From Bog-756 sp036553725 (GTDB taxonomy: Bacteria > Actinomycetota > Acidimicrobiia > Acidimicrobiales > RAAP-2), in NCBI GenBank assembly GCA_036553725.1, contig DATBOO010000009.1:1-11177 (forward strand): a stretch of DNA of 11,177 nucleotides, written 5' to 3'. The notes under the pieces are model-generated. The model ran no database searches. It saw only the letters and a list, made by a program, of their open reading frames with translations, and was not told the origin of the DNA. The stretch's first letter is position 1; each line of letters starts with the position of its first letter. This document shows, one piece after another, positions 1 through 7,795 of the stretch. Position numbers and translations under genes: made by a program.

Positions 1-1895
1 CCGCCGGGGAAGGTCTTGAGGCCCCCGGACACGCCGTAGGCGGTGCCTCCCGGGGAGTTGACCGCCCCCTCGAAGCCGGTGGCCAGGGCCTCATGGAGGC
101 TCGGGGCCAGGTTCACGTGGCCGGTGACCTGGGGGGCGAACTTCTTCACCACCGTGCCGGACGGGGCGACGACGGCCGCCGCCACCTGGGGGGCGTAGCG
201 GGTGCCCCCGTTGGCGAAGGTCGCATAGGCCACCGCCTGCTCGATGGGAGTGATGACGGTGGTCCCCTGCCCGAAGGCCATCTCGACGTTGTCGCCGGCG
301 TACCAGGTGGTGTTGGGGAAGCCCTTCGGGCTCATGGCGTGCAGCTTGTTCCGCTCGGCCTGGCTGTCCACCCGGCCCTGGACCTCGCCGGGCAGGTCGA
401 TGCCGGTCAGCTCGCCGAGCCCGTACTGGTGGGCCTGGTCCTGGATCGGAGTCTGCCCGTAGGCCGGGTTGGACCGGTTGTCGTAGAACATGGCGCCCAG
501 GTTGTAGAAGAAGTCGTCGCTGGACACGGTGAGCGCGCTGGAGACGTTGAAGGTGCCGTTCGGGTCCCCGTCGCTGTTGTGGAAGATGCAGGTCGTGCTG
601 CCGTACTGGCACCCGGGGATCGTGTAAGTGCCCTTGTCGTAGAAGGAGTAGCCCGGAGTGATCAGGCCGAGCCCGAGGGCAGCGGTGGCGGTGTTGAGCT
701 TGAAAGTGGACCCCGGGGTGTAGAGCCCCTGGATGGTGCGGTTGATCAGGGGATCGTTGTTGTTCTGGTCCTTGAGGGTGGCGTAGGCGGCATCGGAGAT
801 CCCCCCCACCCAGATCGAGGGGTTGTAGGTCGGGAACGAGGACAGGGCGTAGACGGCGCCGGTCTGCGGGTTCATCACCACCACCGCCCCGCCGGTGGCC
901 CCCGGGTAGCAGCCGGCCTTGTTGTTGCACTGGGGATCGAAGGTGTTGCGCAGACTGGTGATCTGGCTGGCCAGGGCATTGTCGGCCACCTGCTGGAGGT
1001 TGGTGTCCAGATTGGTGACCACGTTGTCGCCGGCGGTGGACGGGGTGGTCCGGAGGGTGCCGACCACCTGGCCCTTGGGGTCGACCTCCAGTTGCTGGCT
1101 GCCGGGGGTGCCCCGCAGGTCGGACTCGTACTGCCGCTCGAGGCCCGACTGACCGAACGGGTCGCCGGCCTGGTAGCCCTGGGCGGCGTGGGCCTTGAGG
1201 TCGGTGCTGTTGATGGCCCCGACATACCCGAGGGTCTGGGCCGCCGGGTAGCCGGACTGAGCCGGCCCGGGGAGCTCTCCTTGGGGGTAGTTGCGCTGGG
1301 TCGTCGCCACCCAGGACACGCCGGGGAAGTCGTCCTGGTGCTCCTTGATGTAGAGGATGTCGGCGGGCGGGGCGTTGGACAGGATCGGCACCGGCTTGTA
1401 GATGCTGTTGCGGAGGTCGGCGATGGAGGCGTTGACCTGGGCGGGGGTCTCCCCGATCAGGGCGGCGAGCCGCCCGACCACCTCGGGATGCTGCTGGGCG
1501 GCCACCCGGGACAGGGTGATCTGCCGGACGACCAGATTGTCGGCCAGCGGATTCCCGTAGCGGTCGAGGACGAGGCCGCGCACCGGGTCGACGGCCACGG
1601 CGCGGATCTGGTTGGCCGATACGGCGTGGGCCGCGGCCGGGGCCTGCAGCACCTGCAGCGTCCACAGTCGGAGCCCCAGCAGGGCAAAGAGCCCGGCCAC
1701 GACGAGCCCGGTGATCCGCAGGCGGAGCCCGGGGCGGGCCGCACTGGTGTCCGGGGCGTCGAGCACCGCCCCGACCGAGAAGCGGTTCTGGTGGAGCTTG
1801 GGCTGGCGGGGCTTCTTCCGCTCCGGGCTCCGGTCCTTCTCCGGGCGCAGATAGTGCCGGCCACCGCTGAACGGGTGTCGCAGGGATCGGCTCAC
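1..1895 (-). CDS. mrdA: Penicillin-binding protein 2 (elongasome transpeptidase), 3' end cut by window
   Basis: Class B PBP that cross-links peptidoglycan during lateral wall growth, working with RodA and MreBCD at the membrane. I translated it by hand: the frame stays open from a GTG at 1895 to the left edge, 631 residues with no stop. Residues 1-58 are a basic, proline-rich cytoplasmic tail and about 59-80 form one membrane anchor. The dimerisation/pedestal domain follows, with DRYGNPLAD at 111-119. The transpeptidase domain has the catalytic STFK box (S396-K399) and an SSD box (458-460, the SxN/SxD motif), then GQGTTVITP. The third motif, KTG, is expected just beyond the edge. Two cysteine pairs (C323/C329 and C429/C436) lie in the outer domain. 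The gene is last of the visible mre operon, 55 nt after mreD. The start has no clear Shine-Dalgarno; an in-frame TTG at 1910 is an alternative. Identity is secure. Confidence 0.95.
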   Translation of the reverse strand, partial: MSRSLRHPFSGGRHYLRPEKDRSPERKKPRQPKLHQNRFSVGAVLDAPDTSAARPGLRLRITGLVVAGLFALLGLRLWTLQVLQAPAAAHAVSANQIRAVAVDPVRGLVLDRYGNPLADNLVVRQITLSRVAAQQHPEVVGRLAALIGETPAQVNASIADLRNSIYKPVPILSNAPPADILYIKEHQDDFPGVSWVATTQRNYPQGELPGPAQSGYPAAQTLGYVGAINSTDLKAHAAQGYQAGDPFGQSGLERQYESDLRGTPGSQQLEVDPKGQVVGTLRTTPSTAGDNVVTNLDTNLQQVADNALASQITSLRNTFDPQCNNKAGCYPGATGGAVVVMNPQTGAVYALSSFPTYNPSIWVGGISDAAYATLKDQNNNDPLINRTIQGLYTPGSTFKLNTATAALGLGLITPGYSFYDKGTYTIPGCQYGSTTCIFHNSDGDPNGTFNVSSALTVSSDDFFYNLGAMFYDNRSNPAYGQTPIQDQAHQYGLGELTGIDLPGEVQGRVDSQAERNKLHAMSPKGFPNTTWYAGDNVEMAFGQGTTVITPIEQAVAYATFANGGTRYAPQVAAAVVAPSGTVVKKFAPQVTGHVNLAPSLHEALATGFEGAVNSPGGTAYGVSGGLKTFPG

Positions 1896-1950
1896 GGGCG
1901 TCCAGTATCCCAAGTCGGCGGACGGATGGGTACGCGCGTAGGCCCGCAGC

Positions 1951-2487
1951 TCATCGCAGGACGCCGGTGGCGGTGGCCGAGGTGGGCACCCCTTCCGTCG
2001 AGACCTCGGGCAGCGCCCAGGCCACCAGGCGGAGTGCGGGCAGGGCCAGGACGGCATTGACCAGCGACACCAGCAGCACGATCTGAGCCACGCCGGCGTG
2101 GAGCATCTGGGGCTGGCCCAGCACCGATCCGAGCACGGCATAGATCACTTCGTAGAGCGCGCTGCCGGCCAGGGCGGCGAAGGGAGGGAGCCACAGGGCC
2201 GTGCGGTCCAGGGCCAGGGTCGCCCCGCCCACCGCGAACCCGACCAGGCAACCGACCAGCGCCGACAGCCCGAACGGGGTGGGCAGGAAGAGATCGGCCA
2301 CCAGGCCGGCCCAGAACCCCATCGAGGCACCGCGGCTCGGTCCACCGACGATGCCCGCCACGATGGGCAGGAGGATCATGATGTCAGGGTGGACCCCCCC
2401 GATCCGGAGGTCGAGGACCAGCGTCTGCTGCACGGTGACGAAGAGGGCCATCACCAGGGCGATCCGGGCCACGTCCCGCGCCGTCAC
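1951..2487 (-). CDS. mreD: Rod shape-determining membrane protein MreD
   Basis: Integral membrane subunit of the elongasome that links MreB/MreC to PBP2 and RodA. At 178 residues it has the usual size of the family. The protein is strongly hydrophobic, with about five to six membrane segments near residues 8-26, 35-48, 54-70, 73-93, 100-123 and 132-158. It carries the family-type stretch GFWAGLVADLFLPTPFGL at 57-74. MreD sequences diverge widely, so the call leans equally on position between mreC and mrdA. The start is GTG at 2487, with no in-frame alternative close upstream and only a weak ribosome-binding site. Gaps are 60 nt after mreC and 55 nt before mrdA, consistent with one operon. Confidence 0.9.
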   Translation of the reverse strand: MTARDVARIALVMALFVTVQQTLVLDLRIGGVHPDIMILLPIVAGIVGGPSRGASMGFWAGLVADLFLPTPFGLSALVGCLVGFAVGGATLALDRTALWLPPFAALAGSALYEVIYAVLGSVLGQPQMLHAGVAQIVLLVSLVNAVLALPALRLVAWALPEVSTEGVPTSATATGVLR

Positions 2488-2547
2488 CGGGGCACCCGCA
2501 TCCCGGCGGGGGGCCCGGAACGGAAGGACCGGGTCACGACGGTGGTC

Positions 2548-3390
2548 TCACGGTGACGGCCCGTAGGACAGCAGCACTGACACGTAGCGGAGGTGGGCGA
2601 GGTCGGCCGCCGGCTGGAGCACCACCGACTCCTGGGAGGCGGTGGCGCCGGTCTTCGACGAGACCACCCTGGCCACCGGGATCCCGGCGGGGAAGAGGGC
2701 GCCCTGGAGCCCGCTGGTGACAAAGGGCTCGCCGACGGCCAACTGCGTGTTGGTGGGGACCAGGTCGGCGTCGAGGGGCTTGCCCGAGCCCTGGCCGTTG
2801 AGCACAGCCAGCGAACCGGGGGGTGGGCCGTAGCGGGCACCGACCACCGACTGGCCGTCGGTGACCAGGCGCACCGTGGCCGTGTTGTGGCTGGCCTGGA
2901 CGACCTGCCCGACCAATCCGCCAGCCCCGACCACCGGCATCCCGACCTGGACGCCCTGGCTGCGTCCGACCCCGATGTCGATGGTGGCGGCGAAGTCGCT
3001 GGTCCCGTAGTTGGTCACTTCAGCCGGCACAGTCTGCAGGTTCCCGACGAAGGGCAGGTTGAGCACCGCGCTGAGCTGCTTCATGGCCTGTTCGGTGTCG
3101 GCCGCCGAGCGCCCCTGCATCTTCAGTTGGTTGATCTCGGCCTGGAGCTTCTGGTTCTGCTGGCGGACGGCGCCGTAGTGGACCGAGCCGGCGAGGAAGC
3201 TCCCCACCGGTTGGGTGACATCGTTCACCGCGGACCGCACCGGGGAGAAGGCGTCGGCCGACGCCGACTTCACGCCGGAAATGACCCGGTGGAACCCGCC
3301 CCGTGCGTCGAGGGTGATGATGGTGACCGAAGCCAGAACCAGCAGGAGCAGGGTGGTGCGGGGCCGGCGGGACCGCCGCGACTTCGCCAC
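2548..3390 (-). CDS. mreC: Cell shape-determining protein MreC
   Basis: Bitopic scaffold of the elongasome that contacts and activates PBP2 outside the membrane. The 280 residues show a short basic N-terminus (KSRRSRRPR), one membrane helix at about 13-28, and a predicted coiled coil at about 72-110 (rich in Q, K, L and E). The beta-rich MreC core spans about 115-275, with family-like segments IDIGVGRSQGVQVGMPV at 137-153 and GLVGQVV at 158-164. Start is GTG at 3390, supported by a GGAGAG Shine-Dalgarno 10 nt upstream. It begins 22 nt after mreB ends, so the two are very probably co-transcribed. Length and domain order are normal for the family. Confidence 0.95.
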   Translation of the reverse strand: MAKSRRSRRPRTTLLLLVLASVTIITLDARGGFHRVISGVKSASADAFSPVRSAVNDVTQPVGSFLAGSVHYGAVRQQNQKLQAEINQLKMQGRSAADTEQAMKQLSAVLNLPFVGNLQTVPAEVTNYGTSDFAATIDIGVGRSQGVQVGMPVVGAGGLVGQVVQASHNTATVRLVTDGQSVVGARYGPPPGSLAVLNGQGSGKPLDADLVPTNTQLAVGEPFVTSGLQGALFPAGIPVARVVSSKTGATASQESVVLQPAADLAHLRYVSVLLSYGPSP

Positions 3391-3400
3391 GGGAGACGAG

Positions 3401-3406
3401 CTCTCC
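3401..3406 (-). promoter_or_regulatory. Ribosome binding site of mreC
   Basis: GGAGAG on the minus strand, 10 nt before the GTG at 3390. It lies wholly inside the 22-nt mreB-mreC gap. It supports the GTG start, since no ATG is available in a better position. Confidence 0.65.
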
Positions 3407-3412
3407 GGTCGT

Positions 3413-4444
3413 TCAGCGAGCGGACGAGGTGATGAGGACCTGCTTCAAGGCCTCGAACTCCTCGAGGCACTGCCCACTCCCTATGGCCACGCAGTTCAGC
3501 GGGTCCCGGGCCACCACGATCGGCATTCCGGTCTCCTGGGTCAGTCGGCTGTCGAGCCCGTGCAGCAGCGCGCCACCGCCGGTCAGGACGATGCCCTGCT
3601 CCATGATGTCCGCAGCCAGCTCGGGGGGCGTCCGGTCGAGGGTGACCTTGACGGCGTCCACGATGGCCGAGACCGGCTCGTCGATGGCCTTGCGGATCTC
3701 CTGGGTCGAGATCACCACCGTCTTGGGCAGCCCGGTGACCAGGTCGCGGCCGCGGATCTCGGCGTGCAGCTCCTCCTCGAGCTCATAGGCCGAGCCGAGG
3801 GCGATCTTGATCTCCTCGGCGGTGCGCTCGCCCAGGGCCAGGCTGTACTCCTTCTTGACGAAGGACACGATCGCCTCGTCCAACTCGTCGCCGCCGATCC
3901 GGATGGACTGGCTGGTCACGATGCCGCCGAGGGAGATAACCGCCACTTCGGTGGTTCCCCCCCCGATGTCGACGACCATGTTGCCGGTCGGCTCGTGTAC
4001 CGGGAGACCCGCCCCGATGGCCGCGGCCATCGGCTCCTCGATGATGTAGGCCTTGCGGGCACCGGCGTACTCGGCTGCTTCCATCACCGCCCGCTGTTCG
4101 ACGCCGGTGATCCCCGACGGCACGCAGATCACCATGCGGGGCTTGGCGAACCGCCGCTGGTGCACCCGGTGGATGAAGTAGCGCAGCATCTTCTCGCAGA
4201 TCTCGAAGTCGGCGATGACCCCGTCCTTCAGCGGCCGGATGGCCTGGATGTGGCTCGGGGTCCGGCCGATCATCCGCTTGGCCTCGGCCCCGACGGCCAG
4301 CGGCCGGCCGTCTTTCACGTTGACGGCCACCACCGAGGGCTCGTTGAGCACGATGCCTCGACCGCGCACGTAGACCAGGGTGTTGGCGGTTCCGAGGTCG
4401 ACCGCCATGTCTCGGCCGAGAAGCGAGAAACTGTTGTCGCGCAT
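3413..4444 (-). CDS. mreB: Rod shape-determining protein MreB (bacterial actin)
   Basis: ATP-binding actin homologue that polymerises on the inner membrane face and orients the PBP2/RodA wall-synthesis complexes. The 343 residues match the family length. Counting from the ATG, the first phosphate loop is MAVDLGTANTLVYV (13-26). IEEPMAAAIGAGLPV lies at 135-149, the second phosphate loop VVDIGGGTTEVAV at 157-169, and the adenosine motif LTGGGALLHGLD is near 285-300. Two adjacent in-frame starts exist: TTG at 4447 and ATG at 4444. A strong GGAGGAG lies 7 nt before the TTG and 10 nt before the ATG. I chose ATG, but the difference is one residue. It is the first gene of the mreBCD-mrdA operon, behind a 225-nt leader/promoter region that has unusual repeats. 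Confidence 0.97.
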   Translation of the reverse strand: MRDNSFSLLGRDMAVDLGTANTLVYVRGRGIVLNEPSVVAVNVKDGRPLAVGAEAKRMIGRTPSHIQAIRPLKDGVIADFEICEKMLRYFIHRVHQRRFAKPRMVICVPSGITGVEQRAVMEAAEYAGARKAYIIEEPMAAAIGAGLPVHEPTGNMVVDIGGGTTEVAVISLGGIVTSQSIRIGGDELDEAIVSFVKKEYSLALGERTAEEIKIALGSAYELEEELHAEIRGRDLVTGLPKTVVISTQEIRKAIDEPVSAIVDAVKVTLDRTPPELAADIMEQGIVLTGGGALLHGLDSRLTQETGMPIVVARDPLNCVAIGSGQCLEEFEALKQVLITSSAR

Positions 4445-4454
4445 CAACGATGCA

Positions 4455-4461
4455 CTCCTCC
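4455..4461 (-). promoter_or_regulatory. Strong ribosome binding site of mreB
   Basis: GGAGGAG on the minus strand is one of the strongest Shine-Dalgarno sequences in the window. It sits 7 nt before TTG (4447) and 10 nt before ATG (4444), so it does not settle which of the two adjacent codons starts mreB. Confidence 0.75.
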
Positions 4462-4466
4462 GTCAA

Positions 4467-4506
4467 TATTGGATCGGGACTGCGGGTATCGGATCGGGAC
4501 GGCGCG
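4467..4506 (-). repeat. Tandem 20-bp direct repeat in the mreB leader
   Basis: Two adjacent 20-bp units, 4467-4486 and 4487-4506, agree at 17 of 20 positions. The plus-strand cores are TATTGGATCGGGAC and TATCGGATCGGGAC (13 of 14). The period is close to two helical turns, so both copies would face the same side of the DNA, as expected for a pair of protein-binding half sites. The repeat ends 5 nt before the Shine-Dalgarno of mreB. It could be an operator, an mRNA element or a chance duplication; no known regulator is recognised. Confidence 0.6.
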
Positions 4507-4571
4507 AGCGCGTGTCGCCCACACCTGGGCTCCGCCGCACTCGTGTCCGATGCAGGCGGCTTGTGCGTCTC

Positions 4572-4600
4572 AGGCTACGGGAATCGGCCGGCGGGCACAA
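4572..4600 (-). promoter_or_regulatory. Candidate promoter of the mreBCD operon
   Basis: Minus-strand -35-like TTGTGC (4595-4600) and -10-like TAGCCT (4572-4577, fits the actinobacterial TANNNT form) are separated by exactly 17 nt. It directly follows the hairpin behind ndk and would give a leader of about 120 nt before mreB. The -35 match is only TTG plus weak bases, so this is a prediction. Confidence 0.35.
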
Positions 4601-4665
4601 GGGCGCCTCCAGGGGTTTCGCGGCTTCGCCGGAGGGGAGCCCCTGGTCAGGAGGTTGAGGCGCCC
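4601..4665 (-). terminator. Large GC-rich hairpin behind ndk, possible terminator
   Basis: The outer 9-bp stem GGGCGCCTC/GAGGCGCCC (4601-4609 with 4657-4665) is perfect. It continues into a 6-bp CAGGGG/CCCCTG stem (4610-4615 with 4640-4645), with an 11-nt bulge on one side and a small CGGC-TTC-GCCG hairpin (4621-4631) in the loop. It begins 7 nt after the ndk stop. There is no T-tract, which is common for high-GC actinobacterial terminators, so termination is inferred rather than shown. Confidence 0.5.
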
Positions 4666-4672
4666 GGGCCGT

Positions 4673-5083
4673 TCAGTCCAGGGCCGGGAAGAAGATCCCG
4701 ATCTCCCGGGCCGCGGCCTCCTCGGAGTCGGATCCGTGGATCAGGTTCTCCGCCACCTCGGTGGCCAGGTCGCCGCGGATGGTGCCGGGCGCGGCCTCGG
4801 CCGGGTCGGTGGACCCCATCAGGGTGCGGACCACCTTGTAGGCCTGACCGGGCCCCTCCACGACGAGCACCATCACCGGAGAGCGGGTGATGAATGCCAC
4901 CACGTCCTCGAAGAACGGCTTCCCCTGGTGCTCGCCATAGTGGGCCCTGGCCACCGTAGAGGTGATCGTCCTCAATTCGCCGGCCACCAGGGTCAGGCCC
5001 TTGCGCTCCATCCGGCTGATGATCTCGCCCACCAGGCCGCGTTCCACGGCATCGGGCTTGCAGATGACCAGTGTTCGTCCCAC
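4673..5083 (-). CDS. ndk: Nucleoside diphosphate kinase
   Basis: Cytosolic enzyme that transfers the gamma phosphate between nucleoside tri- and diphosphates through a phospho-histidine, balancing NTP and dNTP pools. At 136 residues it has the standard length. Visible family marks are TLVICKPDAV near the N-terminus (K9), the GTIRGD segment at 100-105, and the catalytic NLIHGSDS with His116. The end is EIGIFFPALD. Start is GTG at 5083; the family N-terminus begins right there, so the start is firm despite the lack of a clear Shine-Dalgarno. It lies 36 nt after folC and is followed by a large hairpin, suggesting it ends the folC-ndk transcript. Confidence 0.97.
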   Translation of the reverse strand: MGRTLVICKPDAVERGLVGEIISRMERKGLTLVAGELRTITSTVARAHYGEHQGKPFFEDVVAFITRSPVMVLVVEGPGQAYKVVRTLMGSTDPAEAAPGTIRGDLATEVAENLIHGSDSEEAAAREIGIFFPALD

Positions 5084-5119
5084 GAGCGAGGCAGGCTAGC
5101 CGACCCCGGGGCCGCCCGG

Positions 5120-6475
5120 TCAGACCGCATCAGGGCGCAGCAGGCGCCGGGCGTCGGCCACCACGTACAACGAGCCGCACACCACGACCCGGTCGTCGGG
5201 ACCGGCCCGGCCGACGGCCAGGGTGACCGCCTCCTCGGGCGAATCGGCCACCAGGGCGTCCATACCCAGGGCGGCGGCGGCGGCGGCGACCACCCCGGCG
5301 TCGAGCGCCCGCGGCGAATGGGGCGAGCAGGCCACCACCGAGCGGATGCCAGCGGTGAGCAGCGCCTCGAGCATGGCCGTCGGATCCCGGCCGGTCAGCA
5401 TGCCCACCACGGCCTGCGACGCGCCCTCCACGGTGAACTCCTCGACCATCGACCGGGCCAGGACGATCATCCCGGCCACGTTGTGGGCGCCGTCGACCAC
5501 CACCAGCGGACGCCGGCCGATCACCTCCAGCCGACCTGGGACCCGCACGCCCGACAGCGCCTGTTCGACCGTGTCCTCGGGCAGCGGGCTGCCGAAGAAC
5601 GCTTCGGCCGCGGCCATGGCGCATGACGCGTTGTCGCCCTGGTGGGCGCCGTGCAACGGCACCAACAGCTCGCCGTAGGCGCTCCCCGGGGTCCGGACGT
5701 CGATCAGCCGCCCGCCCACGGCCAGCCGGTTGGCGGTGCAGGCAAAGTCCCGGTCGCGTGCCCACACCCCGGAGGCACCGACTTGCTCCGCGGCCCGCTC
5801 GAGCAGCGCCACCAGCGTCGGGTCGGTCTCCCCGATGACCACCTGGCTCCCCTGCTTGAAGATGCCGGACTTGTCGGTGGCGATGTCCTCGAGGGTCGGC
5901 CCGAGGACCTCGGTGTGGTCGAAGCTGATATTGGTGACCACGGCCACCCCCCCGTCCACCACGTTGGTGCAGTCCCACAGGCCGCCCAGCCCCACCTCCA
6001 CCACCGCCGCGTCCACCGCCTCGTCGGCAAACCAGGCCAGCGCGGCCGCGGTCAGGAGCTCGAACCGGGTCGGGGGGTCGTCCATCAGTCGTTCGAGCCG
6101 CGCCAGCGACTCGAGTACCTCGACGAAAGCATCGTCGTCGATGGGCTCGTCGTTCCGGGAGATGCGCTCGTTCACCCGACTCAGGTTGGGACTCGTGTAG
6201 GTGCCGACACTCAGGCCGCGGGCGGCGAGCAGGGCGGTGACCATCGCCGCCGTCGATCCCTTGCCGTTGGTCCCGGTGATGTGGACCGACGGATAGGCCT
6301 CCTGGGGGTCGCCCAGCAGGCCCACCAGGGCGCGTATGCGCTCCAGGGTGGGGAGGGAGCGCCTCGACGGCATGTTCGACTCGAAGTCGATGTGTCCATC
6401 GAGCCATGCCAGGGCGTCGGGGAGGTCGTCGAAGCTCACGTGGGCACCCGGGTCCGTCCTCTGGGTGACCGGCAC
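5120..6475 (-). CDS. folC: Folylpolyglutamate synthase (possibly also dihydrofolate synthase)
   Basis: Mur-ligase-family enzyme that adds glutamate to folates in the cytosol using ATP; many bacterial members also join dihydropteroate and glutamate, which cannot be decided here. The 451 residues fit the family. The P-loop ITGTNGKGST is at 66-75 (K72). VEVGLGG at 159-165 is followed by W-D-C where R-L-D-A is common. SFDHTEVLG is at 184-192, DKSGIFK at 201-207 places the family lysine, and VVDGAHN at 326-332 lies in the C-terminal Rossmann domain. Start is GTG at 6475, but a second in-frame GTG at 6439 (residue 13) is possible; neither has a good Shine-Dalgarno. It lies 28 nt after clpX. valS, which usually sits between clpX and folC in Streptomyces, is absent. 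Confidence 0.95.
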   Translation of the reverse strand: MPVTQRTDPGAHVSFDDLPDALAWLDGHIDFESNMPSRRSLPTLERIRALVGLLGDPQEAYPSVHITGTNGKGSTAAMVTALLAARGLSVGTYTSPNLSRVNERISRNDEPIDDDAFVEVLESLARLERLMDDPPTRFELLTAAALAWFADEAVDAAVVEVGLGGLWDCTNVVDGGVAVVTNISFDHTEVLGPTLEDIATDKSGIFKQGSQVVIGETDPTLVALLERAAEQVGASGVWARDRDFACTANRLAVGGRLIDVRTPGSAYGELLVPLHGAHQGDNASCAMAAAEAFFGSPLPEDTVEQALSGVRVPGRLEVIGRRPLVVVDGAHNVAGMIVLARSMVEEFTVEGASQAVVGMLTGRDPTAMLEALLTAGIRSVVACSPHSPRALDAGVVAAAAAALGMDALVADSPEEAVTLAVGRAGPDDRVVVCGSLYVVADARRLLRPDAV

Positions 6476-6503
6476 AGAAGTCGTGCCGGGCCCGGGCCTG
6501 TCC

Positions 6504-7787
6504 TTACGATGCAGCCCGGCGGCTCCGGGTCGCCTTGGCCGGCGTCGTGTTCAACGGCACCAGGGTGGGGTGCACCTTGTCGAGCACCACGGCCCGGTCC
6601 ACGACGCATTTGGAGATGTCGGTGCGGCCGGGGAGGTCGTACATCACCTCGAGGAGGACCTCTTCGAGGATGGCCCGCAAGCCCCTGGCGCCGGTGCCCC
6701 GCAGCAGCGCCTGTTCGGCCACCGCCTCGAGGGCATCCTCGGTCAGTTCGAGCTCGACGTGGTCGAGCTCGAACACCCGCTTGTACTGGCGGGTGAGGGC
6801 GTTCTTCGGCTCCACCAGGATCCGGATGAGTGCGTCCTTGTAGAGGTGGGACACCGCGCTCACCACCGGGAGGCGCCCGATGAACTCGGGAATGAGCCCG
6901 AACTTCATGAGGTCTTCGGGGAGCACGTCACGGAGCAGCTCGGAGTCGTCCCGCTCGGACGCCTTGCGCACCTCGGCCCGGAACCCCATCCCCTTGCGGC
7001 CGATGCGGTTCTCGATGATCGTGTCGATACCGGCGAAGGCACCACCGCAAATGAACAGGATGTTGGTGGTGTCGATCTGGATGAACTCTTGGTGGGGATG
7101 CTTTCGGCCGCCCTGGGGCGGGACGGAGGCGGTGGTGCCCTCGAGGATCTTCAGGAGCGCCTGCTGGACGCCCTCACCGGACACGTCCCGGGTGATCGAC
7201 GGGTTCTCCGACTTCCGGGCGATCTTGTCGATCTCGTCGATGTAGATGATCCCCGTCTCGGCCCGCTTGACGTCGTAGTCGGCGGCCTGGATGAGCTTGA
7301 GGAGGATGTTCTCCACGTCCTCCCCCACATAGCCGGCCTCGGTCAGGGCCGTTGCATCGGCAATGGCAAAGGGAACGTTGAGCATCCGGGCCAACGTCTG
7401 GGCGAGGAGGGTCTTGCCGCATCCGGTCGGGCCCAGCAACAAGATGTTCGACTTGGACAGTTCGACTTCGTTGTCGTGGGTCCCGTTGCTGCCCGCCTGC
7501 ACCCGCTTGTAGTGGTTGTAGACGGCCACCGACAGGATCTTCTTGGCGTACTCCTGCCCGATCACATAGTCGTTCAGGAACTCGAAGATCTCCTTCGGCT
7601 TCGGAAGCTCTTCGAAGGAGAGCTCAGTGGTGTCGGCCAGCTCCTCGGCGATGATGTCGTTGCACAACTCGATGCACTCGTCGCAGATGTAGACGCCGGG
7701 CCCGGCGATCAGTTTCTTCACCTGCTTCTGCGACTTCCCGCAGAAACTGCATTTCACCAGATCGCCACCGTCTCCGAACTTCGCCAC
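6504..7787 (-). CDS. clpX: ClpXP protease ATPase subunit ClpX
   Basis: Hexameric AAA+ unfoldase that recognises tagged proteins and feeds them into ClpP. All signature parts are present in 427 residues. The N-terminal C4 zinc finger has C13/C16 and C35/C38. Walker A is GPTGCGKT at 119-126 and Walker B is IIYIDEID at 180-187. The GYVG pore loop is at 152-155, the RKH loop at 228-230 and sensor II GARGLR at 366-371. The ClpP-docking loop reads MGF (267-269) in place of the classic IGF. Start is GTG at 7787, supported by an AGGGG Shine-Dalgarno 8 nt upstream. It is 140 nt downstream of clpP and 28 nt upstream of folC. Confidence 0.98.
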   Translation of the reverse strand: MAKFGDGGDLVKCSFCGKSQKQVKKLIAGPGVYICDECIELCNDIIAEELADTTELSFEELPKPKEIFEFLNDYVIGQEYAKKILSVAVYNHYKRVQAGSNGTHDNEVELSKSNILLLGPTGCGKTLLAQTLARMLNVPFAIADATALTEAGYVGEDVENILLKLIQAADYDVKRAETGIIYIDEIDKIARKSENPSITRDVSGEGVQQALLKILEGTTASVPPQGGRKHPHQEFIQIDTTNILFICGGAFAGIDTIIENRIGRKGMGFRAEVRKASERDDSELLRDVLPEDLMKFGLIPEFIGRLPVVSAVSHLYKDALIRILVEPKNALTRQYKRVFELDHVELELTEDALEAVAEQALLRGTGARGLRAILEEVLLEVMYDLPGRTDISKCVVDRAVVLDKVHPTLVPLNTTPAKATRSRRAAS

Positions 7788-7795
7788 GTCGGTTT

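Noticed and set aside
91..1665. 524-codon minus-strand frame within mrdA
   Set aside because: The translation is Arg/Pro/Gly-rich with no domain and overlaps the true PBP2 frame on the same strand, which carries STFK and SSD motifs. It is an out-of-frame shadow.
93..2060. 655-codon plus-strand open frame opposite mrdA
   Set aside because: It is rich in G, V, R, H and D in a low-complexity way, has no recognisable domain, and mirrors the codon structure of mrdA, whose motifs are unmistakable. It is a typical high-GC antisense shadow.
4560..4601. 7-bp inverted repeat CTTGTGC/GCACAAG flanking the candidate mreB -10
   Set aside because: About one such 7-bp pair is expected by chance in a region of this length, and the 28-bp separation is not typical of a known operator.
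3215..5626. 803-codon plus-strand open frame spanning mreC, mreB, ndk and folC antisense
   Set aside because: It crosses four well-supported genes and their intergenic regions, is His/Asp/Gly/Arg-rich, and shows no domain or ribosome-binding site.
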